Assembly: GCA_032622095.1 (NCBI GenBank)
Contig: CP136062.1
Coordinates: forward strand, 3,718,001-3,782,000
Source of the DNA: Siphonodentalium dalli
Taxonomy: Eukaryota > Mollusca > Scaphopoda > Gadilida > Siphonodentaliidae
DNA length: 64,000 nt
Direction of reading: 5' to 3'
Part shown: positions 50,851 to 62,495 of the stretch, piece by piece
How the letters are laid out: every line of letters begins with the position of its first letter
How positions within the stretch are numbered: the stretch's first letter is position 1
The notes under the pieces: model-generated
The model's input: only the letters and a program-made list of their open reading frames with translations
The model's database searches: none
What the model was told of the DNA's origin: nothing
Position numbers and translations under genes: made by a program

Positions 50851-53332
50851 TGGTGAGGAGTAAGTATCACCCGTAGCTCTTCGTGATTTCGATACCACAG
50901 ACAGGGCAGGCAATTCTGTACAGGATTTCCGCCACACGCAGTTCAGATTTTGAGAAATTGGGTCAGGACGGGTCACAAAATATATTCGGGACCCCGAAAA
51001 TTCACATATTACGCCATTAAAATTGGTGAGGAGTACGTATCACGGCCTAACTCTCCGTGATTTCGACCTCACAGACAAGGCAGCCAATTATGTACAGGAT
51101 TTCCGCCACAGGCAGTTCAGATTTGGAGAAATTGGGTCAGGACGGGTCACGAAATAGAGTTAGGACCCCGGAAATTCACATATTACGCCATTAACATTTG
51201 TGAGGAATAAGTATCACGGCTTAACTCTTCGTGATTTCGATAACACAGACAGGGCAGGCAATTCTGTACAGGATTTCCGCCACACACGCAGTTCAGATTT
51301 TAATAAACTGGGTCAGGACGGGTCACGAAATAGAGTCGGGACCCCGAAAATTTACATAATACGCCAATAAAATTGGTGAGGAGTAAGTATCCCGGCATAA
51401 CTCTTCGTGATTTCGATATCACAGACAGGGCAGACAATTATGTATAGTATTTCCGCCACACGCAGTTGAGATTTTAAGAAATTTGGTCAGGACGGGTCAC
51501 GAAATAGAGTCAGGACCCCGAAAATTCATATACTACGCCATTTAATGTGGTGACGAGTAAGTATAACGGCCTTGCTCTTCGTGATTTCGATATCACAGAC
51601 AGGGAAGGCAATTCTGTACAGGAATTCCGCCACACGCAGTTCCGAATTTCAGAAATTGGGTTAGGACATGTCACGAAATAGAGTCGGGACCCCGAAAATT
51701 AACATATTACGCCATTAAAATTGGTGAGGAGTAAGTATCACGGCCTAGCTCTTCGTGGTTTCGATATCACAGACAGGACAGGCAATTCTGTACAATATTT
51801 CCGCTACACGCAGTATCATATTTTGAGAAATTGGGTCAGGACGGGTCACAAAATATATTCGGGTCCCCGAAAATTCACATATTACGTCATTAAAATTGAT
51901 GAGGAGTAAGCATCACGGCCTAACTCTCCGTGATTTCGACATCCCAGACAGAGCAGCCAATTTTGTACAGGATTTCCGCCGCACGCAGTTCAGATTTTGA
52001 GAAATTGGGTCAGAACGGGTCACGAAATAGAGTCAGGACCCCGGAAATTCATATACTACGCCATTTATTGTGGTGACGTGTAAGTATAACGGCCTTGCTC
52101 TTCGTGCTTTCCACAACACAGGCAGGGCAGGCAATTATGTACAGGATTTCCGCCACACGCAGTTCAGATTTTGAGAAATTGGGTCAGGACGGGTCACGAA
52201 ATAGAGTCGGGACCCCGAAAATTAACATATTACGCCATTAAAATTGGTAAGGAGTAAGTATTACGACCTAACTCTCCGTTATTTCGACATCACAGACAGG
52301 GCAGGAAATTATGTACAGGATTTCCGCCACAGGCAGTTAAGATATTCAGAAATTGGGTCAGGACGGGTCACGAGATATATTCGGGACCCCGAAAATTCAC
52401 ATATTACGCCATTAAAATTGGTGAGGAGTAAGTATGACGGCATAACTCTTCGTGATTTCGACATCACACACAGGGAAGGCAATTATGTACAGGATTTCCG
52501 CCACACGCAGTTCAGATTTTTATAAATTGGGTCAGGACGGGTCAGGAAATAGAGTCGCGACCCCGAAAATTTACATAATACGCCATTAAAATTGGTGACG
52601 AGTAAGTATCACGGCCTAACTCTTCGTGATTTCGATATCACAGACAGGGCAGGCAATTCTGTACAGGATTTCCGCCACACTCAGTTCAGATTTTTAGAAA
52701 TTGGGTCAGGACGGGTCACGAAATAAGAGTCAGGACCCCGGAAATTCGTATACTACGCCATTTAATGTGGTGACGAGTAAGTATAACGGCCTTGCTCTTC
52801 GTGATTTCCACAACACAGGCAGGGCAGGCAATTATGTACAGAATTTCCGCCACACGCAGTTCCGATTTTTGAGAAATTGGGTCAGGACATGTCATGAAAT
52901 AGAGTCGGGACCCCGAACATTTACATAATATGCCATTAAAATTGGTGACGAGTAAGTATCACGGCCTTACTCTTCGTGATTTTGATATCACAGACAGGGC
53001 AGGCAATTCTGTACAGGATTTCCGCCACATGTAGTTCAAATTTTTGTTAAATTGTGTCAGGACGGGTCAGGAAATAGAGTCGGGACCCCGAAAATTTAAA
53101 TAATACGCCATTAAAATTGGTGACGAGTAAGTATCACGGCCTAACTATTCGTGATTTCGACATCACAGACGGGGCAGGCAATTCTGTATAGGATTTCCGC
53201 CACAGGCAGTTGAGATTTTAAGAAATTGGGTCAGGACGGGTCACGAAATAGAGTCAGGACCCCGGTAATTCATATATAACGCCATTAATTTTGGTGAGGA
53301 GTAAGTATCACAGCCTAGCTCTTCGTGATTTT

Positions 53333-54497
53333 AATGGCGTAATATGTGAATTTTCGGGGTCCCGACTCTATTTCGTGACCCGTCCTGACCCAATTTCTCA
53401 AAATATGAACTGCGTGTTGCGGTAATCCTGTACAGAATAGCCTGCCCTGTCTGTGATATCGAAATCACGAAGAGCAAGGCCGTTATACTTACTCGTCACC
53501 ACATTAAATGGCGTAGTATATGAATTTTCGGGGTCCTGACTCTATTTTGTGACCCGTCCTGACCCAATTTCTTAAAATCTCAACTGCGTGTGGCGGAAAT
53601 CCTATACAGAATTGCCTGCCCTGTCTGTGATATCGAAATCACGAAGAGATAGGCCGTGATACTTACTCCTCACCAATTTTATTGGCGTATTATGTAAATT
53701 TTCGGGGTCCCGACTCTATTTCGTGACCCGTCCTGACCCAATTAATAAAAATCTGAACTGCGTGTGGCGGAAATCCTGTACATAATTGCCTGCCCTGTCT
53801 GTGATGTCGAAATCACGTAGAGATAGGTCGTGATACTTACTTCTCACCAATTTTAATGGCGAAATATGTAAATTTTCGAGGTCCCGACTCTATTTCGTGA
53901 CCCGTCCTGACCCAATTTCTCAAAATCTGAACTGCCGTGGCGGAAATCCTGTACATAATTGGCTGCCTTGTCTGTGGTATCGAAATCACGAAGAGATACG
54001 CCGTGATACTTACTCCTCACCAATTTATATGGCGTAATATGTTAATTTTCGGGCTCCCGACTCTATTTCGTGACATGTCCTGACCCAATTTCTCAAAATC
54101 TGAACTGCGTGTGGCGGAAGTCCTGTACAGAATTGCCTTCCCTGTCTGTGATATCGAAATCACGAAGAGCTAGGCCATGATACTTACTCCGCACCAATTT
54201 AAATGGCGTAATATATGAATTTCCGGGGTCCTGACTCTATTTCGTGACCCGTCCTGACCCAATTTATTAAAATCTGAACTGCGTGTGGCGGAAATCCTGT
54301 ACAGAATTGGCTGCCCTGTCTGTGTTGTCGAAATCACGGAGAGCTAGGACGTGATACTTACTCCTCACCAATTTTAATGGCGTAATATGTTAATTTTCGG
54401 GGTTCCGACTCTATTTCGTGACCCGTCCTGACTCAATTTCTCAAAATCTGAACTGCGTGTGGCGGAAATCCTGTACAGAATTGCCTTCCCTGTCTGA
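53333..54497 (-). repeat. inverted terminal segment of the satellite
   Basis: About 6.7 monomers in the opposite orientation. The junction reads CTCTTCGTGATTTTAATGGCG: forward sequence up to CGTGATTT joins the complement of CGCCATTAAAA with a TTT overlap. The array ends at 54497 after CCTTCCCTGTCTG. Confidence 0.93.
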
Positions 54498-54904
54498 TTT
54501 TTGGCATATTTATTGCCAACAAACAAAATAACTTCATAATGACTGATTTAACAAGAAACTGGTGCACAAACATGATTGCACAAATACATGTACATATATA
54601 CAAACATGCTAGTAAATATGTAGCTCAACTATCAATATATGTAATATATCCGGGCAAAGTGGATGTATATTCTGGTCTTATTCATTGCGATAGCATACAG
54701 CCACATAACCCCCGCTTACGTCTGTGAATATTTGTGCAATCATAGTGCTAGCGTGACCCGTCAATCAATATTGCATGAACTACCCATAACAGTGACTAGA
54801 CATTTTTTACAGGGTACTGCAGCACTATTAATAATATGAATCATACGTGACACGTAGTGGAGCAACCACACATGCTGTATCCCGAATTTACTTTTCATCA
54901 CCAA
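54498..54904. other. unique sequence between the satellite and the minisatellite
   Basis: AT-rich; I see no gene or repeat of note. The 62-aa ORF at 54539-54727 has no recognisable features. Confidence 0.6.
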
Positions 54905-54958
54905 CGCAGGTCCTGTCATAAAATAATTAATGCTGCACCAGCACAGCTGCCGTCATAA
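54905..54958 (+). repeat. single outlying unit of the 37-bp minisatellite
   Basis: ATAATTAATGCTGCACCAGC followed by ACAGCTGCCGTCAT is one diverged unit of the array that begins at 55854. It lies on the other side of the Polinton-type fragment and in the same orientation. Confidence 0.8.
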
Positions 54959-55216
54959 ATTTTCAAAATTAGTAGAGTTTGTAAAAGTACACCATTAACT
55001 TACAAATTAGTAGATTTAGATGGTGAAAACATCGCAGGGTCATTTTATGGTAAAGAAATTCAACATATAAAAGATAATAAATTTTACGAAATTGAATCAG
55101 TTGTTGGTAAACGTTCAAGAAAAGTTGCTGGTAAATCAGTTAGAGAAATTAAAGTTCATTGGGCTGGTTATCCTAAAAAATTTGACAGTTGGATTCCTGC
55201 CACAAATTTGGTATAA
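54959..55216 (+). pseudogene. C-terminal fragment of a Polinton/Maverick-type integrase
   Basis: A frame of about 84 codons, open from the minisatellite junction to TAA at 55214-55216. It has no start and no catalytic core. Recognisable elements in order: TPLTYKLVDLDGE and GSFYGKEIQ (the SH3-like integrase tail), an IESVVGKR segment, then a chromodomain-like end EIKVHWAGYPKKFDSWIP. This layout is characteristic of integrases of Polintons and adintoviruses (the chromodomain also occurs in some Ty3-type integrases). The upstream DDE core is absent, being replaced by the minisatellite. The following genes fit a Polinton better than a retrotransposon. A dead remnant. Confidence 0.8.
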
Positions 55217-55226
55217 AACTTTTAAC

Positions 55227-55490
55227 ATGTCTCAAAATGGTTCTGTTGGTCTGGATGCTCCATCACAATTTCAATTCTGTGGAGAAAAAATTGCAAAAAA
55301 TCAAGTACCATATTTTACACAAATTATTATAATTGTTGGTATAATCGCTACAGCAATTGTTCATTTAAGTTTACAAAGTGAAAATAACGAACTGTGGTTA
55401 ATTTTACTCAGTAGTTCTTTGGGATACATTTTACCAACACCGCGTTTGAAATATTTGAAAAATCAGTCGGCAGAAATTTTGAAAGTATGA
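55227..55490 (+). CDS. small two-span membrane protein of a Polinton-type element
   Basis: 87 aa from the ATG 10 nt after the integrase stop; a longer in-frame start at 55092 lies inside the integrase frame and is rejected. Features: a polar N-terminus, CGEKIAKNQVPYF (18-30), a first hydrophobic span at about 29-48, a second at about 56-70 with LLSSSLGYILPTP, and a basic tail. I recognise this as a short protein that recurs near the capsid genes of Polinton/adintovirus elements in marine animals; its role is unknown. The stop overlaps the next start (ATGA), a virus-like arrangement. Intact, but stranded in a dead fragment. Confidence 0.65.
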   Translation: MSQNGSVGLDAPSQFQFCGEKIAKNQVPYFTQIIIIVGIIATAIVHLSLQSENNELWLILLSSSLGYILPTPRLKYLKNQSAEILKV

Positions 55491-55855
55491 ATTCTTTCTA
55501 CATTACAATTCCGAGCGACAGTTCAATGGTAATGTATCCAAACAATTCTCAATGTTGTTTTACTGTACAATTACCAAAACCAATTCAAATTGATAAAGTA
55601 AAATGGGAAGTTGCATTAGTCGAACTGATAACAACACCTTCAGAAACATACAATGTTACAGGGGATTCGTGTAAATTCAATTTGATTACAACTGATGCAA
55701 TAATACTGTCTGTTCTTCAAAATCGTTTTGAAGAAAAGATATTTACGAGACCTGATGGCGTTCGTGCAATTGAAATACAGATACGAGAAGATTCGTATAC
55801 CTCTGCGGCAGATTTACTTGATACAATGCAAGATGTAATTGATGAAACACTGGAA
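55487..55855 (+). pseudogene. 5' fragment of a Polinton capsid-region gene
   Basis: About 123 codons beginning MNSFYITIPSDSSMVMYPNN, then FTVQLPKPIQ (25-34) and KWEVALVEL (39-47). This opening occurs in a capsid-module protein of Polintons (probably a minor capsid or penton-type protein; the assignment is from memory of the family pattern). The family protein is several times longer. The sequence changes abruptly to minisatellite at about 55854, and the open frame continues only by chance to 55957. Its start overlaps the stop of the membrane protein gene. Confidence 0.6.
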
Positions 55856-58484
55856 TGCTGCACCAATGTAGCTCCCACCATGGTAGGGTTAATGCTGGAC
55901 CAGCGCAGCTCCCATCATAAAATAACTAATGCTGCACCAACGCAGCTCCCGTCATGAAATAATTAATGCTGCACCAGCACAGGTCCCATCATCAAATAAT
56001 TAATGCTGCACCAACGCAGCTCCCGTCATGAAATAATTATTGCTGCACCAGCGCAGCTCCCGTCATGATAGAGTAATGCTGCACCAACGCAGCGCCCATA
56101 ATCAAATAATTAATGCTGCACGAACGCAGCTCCCGTCATGAAAGAATTAATGCTGCACCAACGCAGCTCCCATTATCAAATAATTAACGCTGCACCAACG
56201 CAGCTCCCGTCATGAAATGTATTAATACTGCAACAGCGCAGCTCCCGTCATGAAAGAGTTAATGCTGCACCAATGCAGCTCCCATCATCAAATAATTAAT
56301 GCTGCACCAACGCAGCTCCCGTCATGAAATAATTAATGCTGCACCAGCGCACCTCCCGTCATGAAATAGTTAATGCTGCACCAACGCTGCTCCCGTCATC
56401 AAATAATTAATGCTGCACCAGCGCGGCTCCCGTCATGAGATAGTTAATGCTGCACCAACGTAGCTCCCATCATCAAATAATTAATGCTGCACCAACGCAG
56501 CTCCCGTCATGAAAGAGTTAATGCTGCATCAACGCAGCTCCCATCATAAAATAATAAATGCTGCACCACGCAGCTCCCGTCATGAAAGAGTTAATGCTGC
56601 ACCAACGCAGCTCCCGTCATGAATGGGTTAATGCTGCACTAAGCAGCTCCCGTCATGAAATAATTAATGCTGCACCAGCGCAGCTCCCGCCATGAAATAG
56701 TTAATGCTGCACCAACGCGGGCTCCCATAATCAAATAATTAATGCTGCACCAACGCAGCTCCCTTCATGTAATAATTAATGCTGCACCAGCGCAGCTCCC
56801 GTCATGAAAGAGTTAATGCTGCACCAACGCAGCTCCCATCATCAAATATTTAATGCTGCACCAACGCAGCTCCCTTCATGAAATAACTAATGCTGCAACA
56901 ACGCAACTGCCGTCATGGTCCCACCATGGACGGGTTAATGCTGGACCAGCACAGCTACCCGTCATGGAAAGGTTAATGTTGCACCAGCACAGATACCATC
57001 ATAAACTAGTTAATGCTGCACCAACGCAGCTCCCGTCATGAATTAGTTAATGCTGCACCAACGCAGCTCCCGTCATTAAATAATTAATCTGCACCAGCAC
57101 AGATCCCGTCATGAAATAATTAATGCCGCATCAGCGCAGCTCCGGTCATGAAAGGGTTAATACTGCACCTGCTCCCGTCATAAAAAGGTTAATGCTGAAC
57201 CAGCACAGCTCCCATCATGAAAGAATTAATGCTGCCCAACGCAGCTCCAGTCATGAAATAATTAATGCTGCCCCAACGCAGCTCCCATCATCAATTAACT
57301 AATGCTGCACCAACGCAGCTCCCGTCATGAAATAATTAATGCTGCACCAGCGCAGCTCCCATCAGCAAATAATTAATGCTGCACCAACGCAGCTACCGTC
57401 ATGTAAGAGTTAATGCTGCACCAACGCAGCTCCCATAATTAAATAATTAATGCTGCACTAACGCAGCTCCCGGCATGAAAGAGTTAATGCTGCACCAACG
57501 CAGCTCCCATAATCAAATAATTAATGCTGCACTAACGCAGCTCCCGTCATGAAAGAGCTAATGCTGCACCAACGCAACTCCCGTCATGAAATGTATTAAT
57601 ACTGCACCAGCGCAGCTCCCGTCATGAAAGAGTCAATGCTGCACCAATGCAGCTCCCATCATGAAATAATTAATGCTGCACCAACGCAGCCCCGTCCTGA
57701 AATAATTAATGGTGCACCAGCGCAGCTCCCGTCGTTAAATAGTTAATGCTGCACCAACGCAGATCCCGTCATGAAATAGTTAATGCTGCACCAACGCAGC
57801 TCCCGTCATGAAAGAGTTAATGCTGCACCAATGCAGCTCCCATCATCAAATAATTAATGCTGCACCAACGCAGCTCCCGTCATGAAATAATTAATGCTGC
57901 ACCAGCTCAGCTCCCGCCATGAAAGAGTTAATGCTGCACCAACGCAGCTCCCGTCATCAAATAATTAATGCTGCACCAGCGCAGCTCCCGTCACGAGAGA
58001 GTTAATGCTGCACCAACGCGTGGCTCCCATCATCAACGCAGCTCCAGTCATGAAATAATGAATGCTGCACCAGCGCAGCTCCCGCCATGACATAGTTAAT
58101 GCTGCACCAACTCGGGCTCCGATCATCAAATAATTAATGCTGCACCAACGCAGCTCCCTTCATGAAATAATTAATGCTGCACCAGCACAGCTCCCGTCAT
58201 GAAAGAGTTAATGCTGCACCAACGCAGCTCCCATCATCAAATATTTAATGCTGCACCAACGTAGCTCCCTTCATGAAATAACTAATCCTGCACCAACTCA
58301 ACTACCGTCATGGAAGGGTTAATGCTGCTCCAACACAGCTCCCCGTCATGAAAGGGATAATGCTGCCCAGCAGAGCTCCCGTCGTGAACTAGTTAATGCT
58401 GCACCAGCACAGCTCCCGTAATAAAAACATTAATGCTGCACTAGCGCGTCTCCCATCGTGAAAGGGTTAATGTTGCACCTACGA
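55854..58484 (+). repeat. 37-bp minisatellite, about 70 units
   Basis: Consensus about AATTAATGCTGCACCAACGC followed by AGCTCCCGTCATGAAAT, all in one orientation. Variants are ACCAGCGCAGC, CCCATCATCAAAT and GAAAGAGTT. Unit types alternate in places (CCCGTCATGAAATAATT with CCCATCATCAAATAATT), suggesting a higher-order period of two to three units. The unit is not a multiple of 3, and short ORFs inside (for example 56853-57041) are chance. Confidence 0.95.
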
Positions 58485-59200
58485 AACCAACATGACGTAA
58501 ATGACGTCATGAGCCGTGGCATTTCATCTCGTTGTTCCACTTCCGATTCCGCAATTTTAAACAGTTGCTAATCGGAAGTCACGTGTCAATTTCGCTAAAT
58601 AGCATACACTCTTCCCTGAAAATCGTTTAAATCGTATAGAAATATATATATATAGAACAAATATATGACGTCATCATTCACACACGCCTTAGGTATAAAC
58701 ACTAATATGACCATACGTAAACGTAATAAAGCCCACGTAGATTAAATCTGGCAGTTTGCGATACGAAATACATTTATAATAATTACCGCTTTTGAATTAC
58801 ACCGCCGGGTATCGAAATTAGTCGATGAAATTGATGTGACAAAGATAAAGGGAAATAATGGCATTTCTTCCTGTGCTCAAATAGAACTTTCGAAGAGGTG
58901 TTCTTTTGTGCGACACTGTTTACATTTTCACAACATTTTTACTCGATGCGTTTACTGGTAACACCGAAGATCTGGTCTGCTTGACAGCGTGGAAATATAA
59001 TAAAATTACATTACAAAATGCTCCAAGTTGTGTGTTGAAATTCTGCACTACATGTGGCGTGATTACAGGGTGTGCTGTATAGCTCATGGTGTGTTGCTAC
59101 ACAGCTACATGTAAGTCATGTGGTCCGAAAATAGCCAACGTCTATTCAAATTAATCTGAGATAGAAATGCTTATTTGCATAAGTTGGAGGGAATTGTGTG
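58485..59200. other. AT-rich unique sequence with CRE-like sites
   Basis: No gene is seen. It contains TGACGTCA at 58502-58509 and 58666-58673, and an inverted repeat ACTTCCGATT/AATCGGAAGT (58539-58548 and 58570-58579). A third TGACGTCA lies at 62636-62643. Regulatory meaning is unproven. Confidence 0.4.
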
Positions 59201-62200
59201 AGCACACGGTGGCGTCATACAGTATAGTACAGTTCACAATCCGAAGAAACAAGTCCTGTTACAGTCATGTCGCAAGCATATGGGTGCTCGTCCCATATCC
59301 CAACTGAAGAACACAGGTGTGACATTAAGAACTAACCGGCACGATTGAACATAGTGACATTAACGGATTGACAGACCCATGTCACAGTATATGTCGCAAG
59401 CATATGAACGCATGCATTTGACACTATACCAATATGTGGGATACATACACAAAACGCAAGCGTATGTTACTGGTATCAGTATATATCGAACGATTGCAAC
59501 CCTATAAGTGTCATACTTACGCGATGCAGGCATGCATATAATTCCCAAAGTTCAGTCATACCAGAGTCCAGAATAGTGTACCCAAATACAGGTTATGTCA
59601 CACCGTTATATAATCGTTATTTGTTTGTGTGTACAGCGTTCCTACATCAATAATTTGTACACTGCTACTACGTCAATAAAGCAATTTTCAGTCAATATAT
59701 ACCAGGATATGTTGATCAACTGCGGAACGCAATGTGAAATTAAGAAGTATCCACGATTAAATACAATGTCCCACTACCGGTTGGACAGACTATTGCCATA
59801 ACTATAGTGTATGTCGCAAGCATGTGGATGCACATATGACACGATATCAATGTCGCATGCTTGGTATGGAATATATACACAAATCTACGCGTGTGTGTTA
59901 CTGTTGTCAGTATATCGGACGAGTTCAATGGCGTAGGATAGCACAATCTGCCAAAAAACATTATTGTTCTCATTAAAAGACGAATGCGTGCATGATTATC
60001 ATACACTATCGGCCAGTAACAAACATGCAACTGGGTCTGTTTACCACACGCTCGATCGATATATTCTAACTGACTCTTCCCCACCGATGTCCCTATGTTC
60101 CTTCAAGTTAGATGTTGCCTAACACTGTTTCTTAAGTGAAAGTGCTCAATTTCAGGTAGAACAAAACGCATAGATTTAACCATAAAACCTGCATTTTAGT
60201 AACTTCATTTGTATTTTCTTGCGATAATTGTCATATCTGCTTCAAAATAATACGGACACCAAACCCCATCAGCACCAACATTCAGTCATACACGTAGTCG
60301 AGAATACTGTACCCAATTACTGGTTGTGTAAACATTGTAAGGCTTTATTTTTTGTACACTTCGCTACTACGTCAATAAAGCAATGTTCACTCCATATTCC
60401 AGGATCCATTAATCGATGTCGAAACCATGTGAGCGCCCCATCGGAATATCGACGTATCCCAACTCTAGAACGCATGCAATATGAAATTAAGAATTAACCA
60501 CAATTCAACATAGTATACCACTAACGGATTGTCAAACTATTGTCATATACTGTATGTCGCACGCATATGGACGCACTTGACACGACATAAATATCGCACG
60601 CTTGGTACGGAATATATACACAAAATCGCACGCGCGAGTTACTGTTGTCGCATATCGGACGAGTGCAGTGGTGTAATGATCGCACGATCAGTCAAATATA
60701 AACTGTTATCCTTACGCGACGTATGCAAGTATGTCATATACCAGGGGGAACTAACACACATATGCGGCTGTTAATCACACATTGGAACGGCATATTCTAA
60801 CTGACCCTTCCCCACAAGTGTCTCTACATCCCTGCATTATGGATGTTAATTGCTCAACGCGGTTTCTTCCATGAAAGTGCCAAATACATATAACGATTTA
60901 AACTCATAGATTTAATCAGACAACCTGGAAATTTTAAGTATTTTAGTGACTCTTTGTATTTTTCCTGCAATATTTGTTTATCCTTTTAATGCTGGGAACT
61001 GCATTGTTGTGGTATTAAAGACCATGTGCTTTCTCTTATATGGGAAGCCTCGTGCATGTAAGAGAATGCGTTGGCACAGGGTTTTTCGTAATATTTCCGG
61101 AAACTCAAGTCATGAAATTGTTAAATTTAATAGACACCATGCACTATCAGCATCAAAACTCTAATAGCAGATAGCGTTGAGAACACTGTACACAATTGCG
61201 GGTTATGTCACAAGTCTAAGGCCGTATTATATATTTTAATGTGCTCTCACATCACACATTTTCACACTGCGCTGGTACACCAATAAAGGATTTTCAGTCT
61301 ATATTCTAGTATGAGTTGATCAATGTCGCAATCATATGGGCGTCCCTTCTGGAATATCGACATACCCAACTATGGAAAGCGTTGTGAAATTAAGTAATAG
61401 CCACCATTGAAATTCCTGCCACTAATGGGTAGACTGACTATTTCCATATTGTATGTCGCAAGCATATGAAAGCACTTGCCACCATGTCAATATCACTCGC
61501 TTGGTATGAAATATGTTAAACAAAACCGCATGTGTGTGCTCGTGTCGTCAGTTTATCTGAAAAGTGCAATGACGTAATGGTAGCTTTTAATGCAATTGCT
61601 TGTAGCTACCGATGCCTGCTTAAATATAACTGACACCACAAACCGTCAATATCAAATCACAATCATACCAAGTAGAGCTGAGAACACTGCTACCAATTAC
61701 TGCTATACCACGATGCCAGTCTTATTAAAACTAGACCTAACTTTCATTACTTTCAACTTACGTTGAGAGTTGACTGTAAGGAAACCTTGGTCTAGTTATT
61801 ACTAGACTGCCACGATCCTAAAGTTGTAGTTTTATTTTGGTTGTACTGAGTAAATACGTCAATAATTTTCCACAGCACTACTGCATCAATAAAGGATCTT
61901 TCAGTCCATACGCCAGGACGTGTTCATCAACGTAACAACCGTATGGACACACCTCCCAAAATATTGAAACATCACGAGTCTGGAACACATTGTTAAGAAT
62001 AGAAATGACCAAATTAGCAGACTCTTGCCGTCGTGTATATCGCAAGCATATGTACGCATGTGCCACTACCGGTATATCAATATGAAACGTTGGTATGCAA
62101 TATATACACACAACTGATTATGTGTGTTCATGTCGTCAGTTTACCATATGAGTGCAAATTCGCAAAGATAGCACAATTTTATGCACGAACAGTGAAATAC

Positions 62201-62240
62201 CTCATGCGTTATTGTTATGGAATCGCAGTAGTTTCATAAA
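59201..62240 (+). repeat. diverged long-unit tandem repeat
   Basis: Five degenerate copies of a block running from TGTATGTCGCAAGCATATG through TCGCATGCTTGGTATGGAAT to ATATACACAAA and a GTTACTGTTGTCAG-like stretch. Cores start near 59388, 59809, 60552, 61450 and 62035. A second landmark, TCAATAAAG followed by TTTCAGTC, is near 59664, 60372, 61281 and 61888. Spacing varies from about 420 to 910 bp because of indels. Short ORFs here are not supported as genes. Confidence 0.7.
61729..61797. repeat. 69-bp imperfect hairpin, MITE-like
   Basis: AACTAGACCTAACTTTCATT pairs imperfectly with the complement of the right half ending CCTTGGTCTAGTT (about 31-bp arms, a few mismatches). It is embedded in the long-unit repeat and could be a miniature inverted-repeat element. 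No target duplication is evident. Confidence 0.4.
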
Positions 62241-62445
62241 CTTGGGGCCATAGCACCGATGTATGTTCTTTCTTTGAATGTCTAATTGAACATAATAATT
62301 GCTGTTTGCAGTCATGTTTCACGAACTTATATAGCTATAGTAGTACATGTACCCCGATGTATGTATGGCAAAATTATAGTAAATATTTGTATGTAGAGGA
62401 TCGCACATGAGTTTATATTGTGTACGGAATCTATCAATCGAGATA

Positions 62446-62495
62446 ACTAAATTCGATTTGAGCCGAGGTTCACCGAGACTCAAATAGAATTTAGT
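62446..62495. repeat. 17-bp-stem inverted repeat
   Basis: ACTAAATTCGATTTGAG (62446-62462) and CTCAAATAGAATTTAGT (62479-62495) are near-perfect complements around a 16-nt loop. Function unknown. Confidence 0.5.

Larger units (their letters stand above)
33161..53332 (+). repeat. 174-bp satellite array, right block
   Basis: The same satellite and orientation as before the palindrome, resuming in phase. To about 35,120 it duplicates 16,970-18,930. From about 35,100 to 39,660 it is a mixture of monomer classes; a 4,353-bp (25-monomer) offset relates the segments at 34,485 and 38,838. Then follows the 2,788-bp higher-order array, and from 49,826 shorter duplications. No gene is supported; ORFs of 60-112 aa are read-through of the 58-codon monomer. 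Confidence 0.97.

Noticed and set aside
55092-55226. Extended N-terminus of the small membrane protein (start at 55092)
   Set aside because: This stretch is the integrase tail read in another frame; the integrase frame has clear family motifs and the internal ATG at 55227 fits the family start.
55854-58484. CRISPR-like array
   Set aside because: The 37-bp units are contiguous with no unique spacers of constant length, in a eukaryotic context; it is a minisatellite.
59740-60084. 114-aa minus-strand ORF
   Set aside because: It lies inside the diverged tandem repeat, overlaps a plus-strand ORF and has no recognisable domain.
62446-62495. tRNA-like or other RNA gene at the inverted repeat
   Set aside because: It is a simple stem-loop without cloverleaf arms, A/B boxes or other RNA gene signals.
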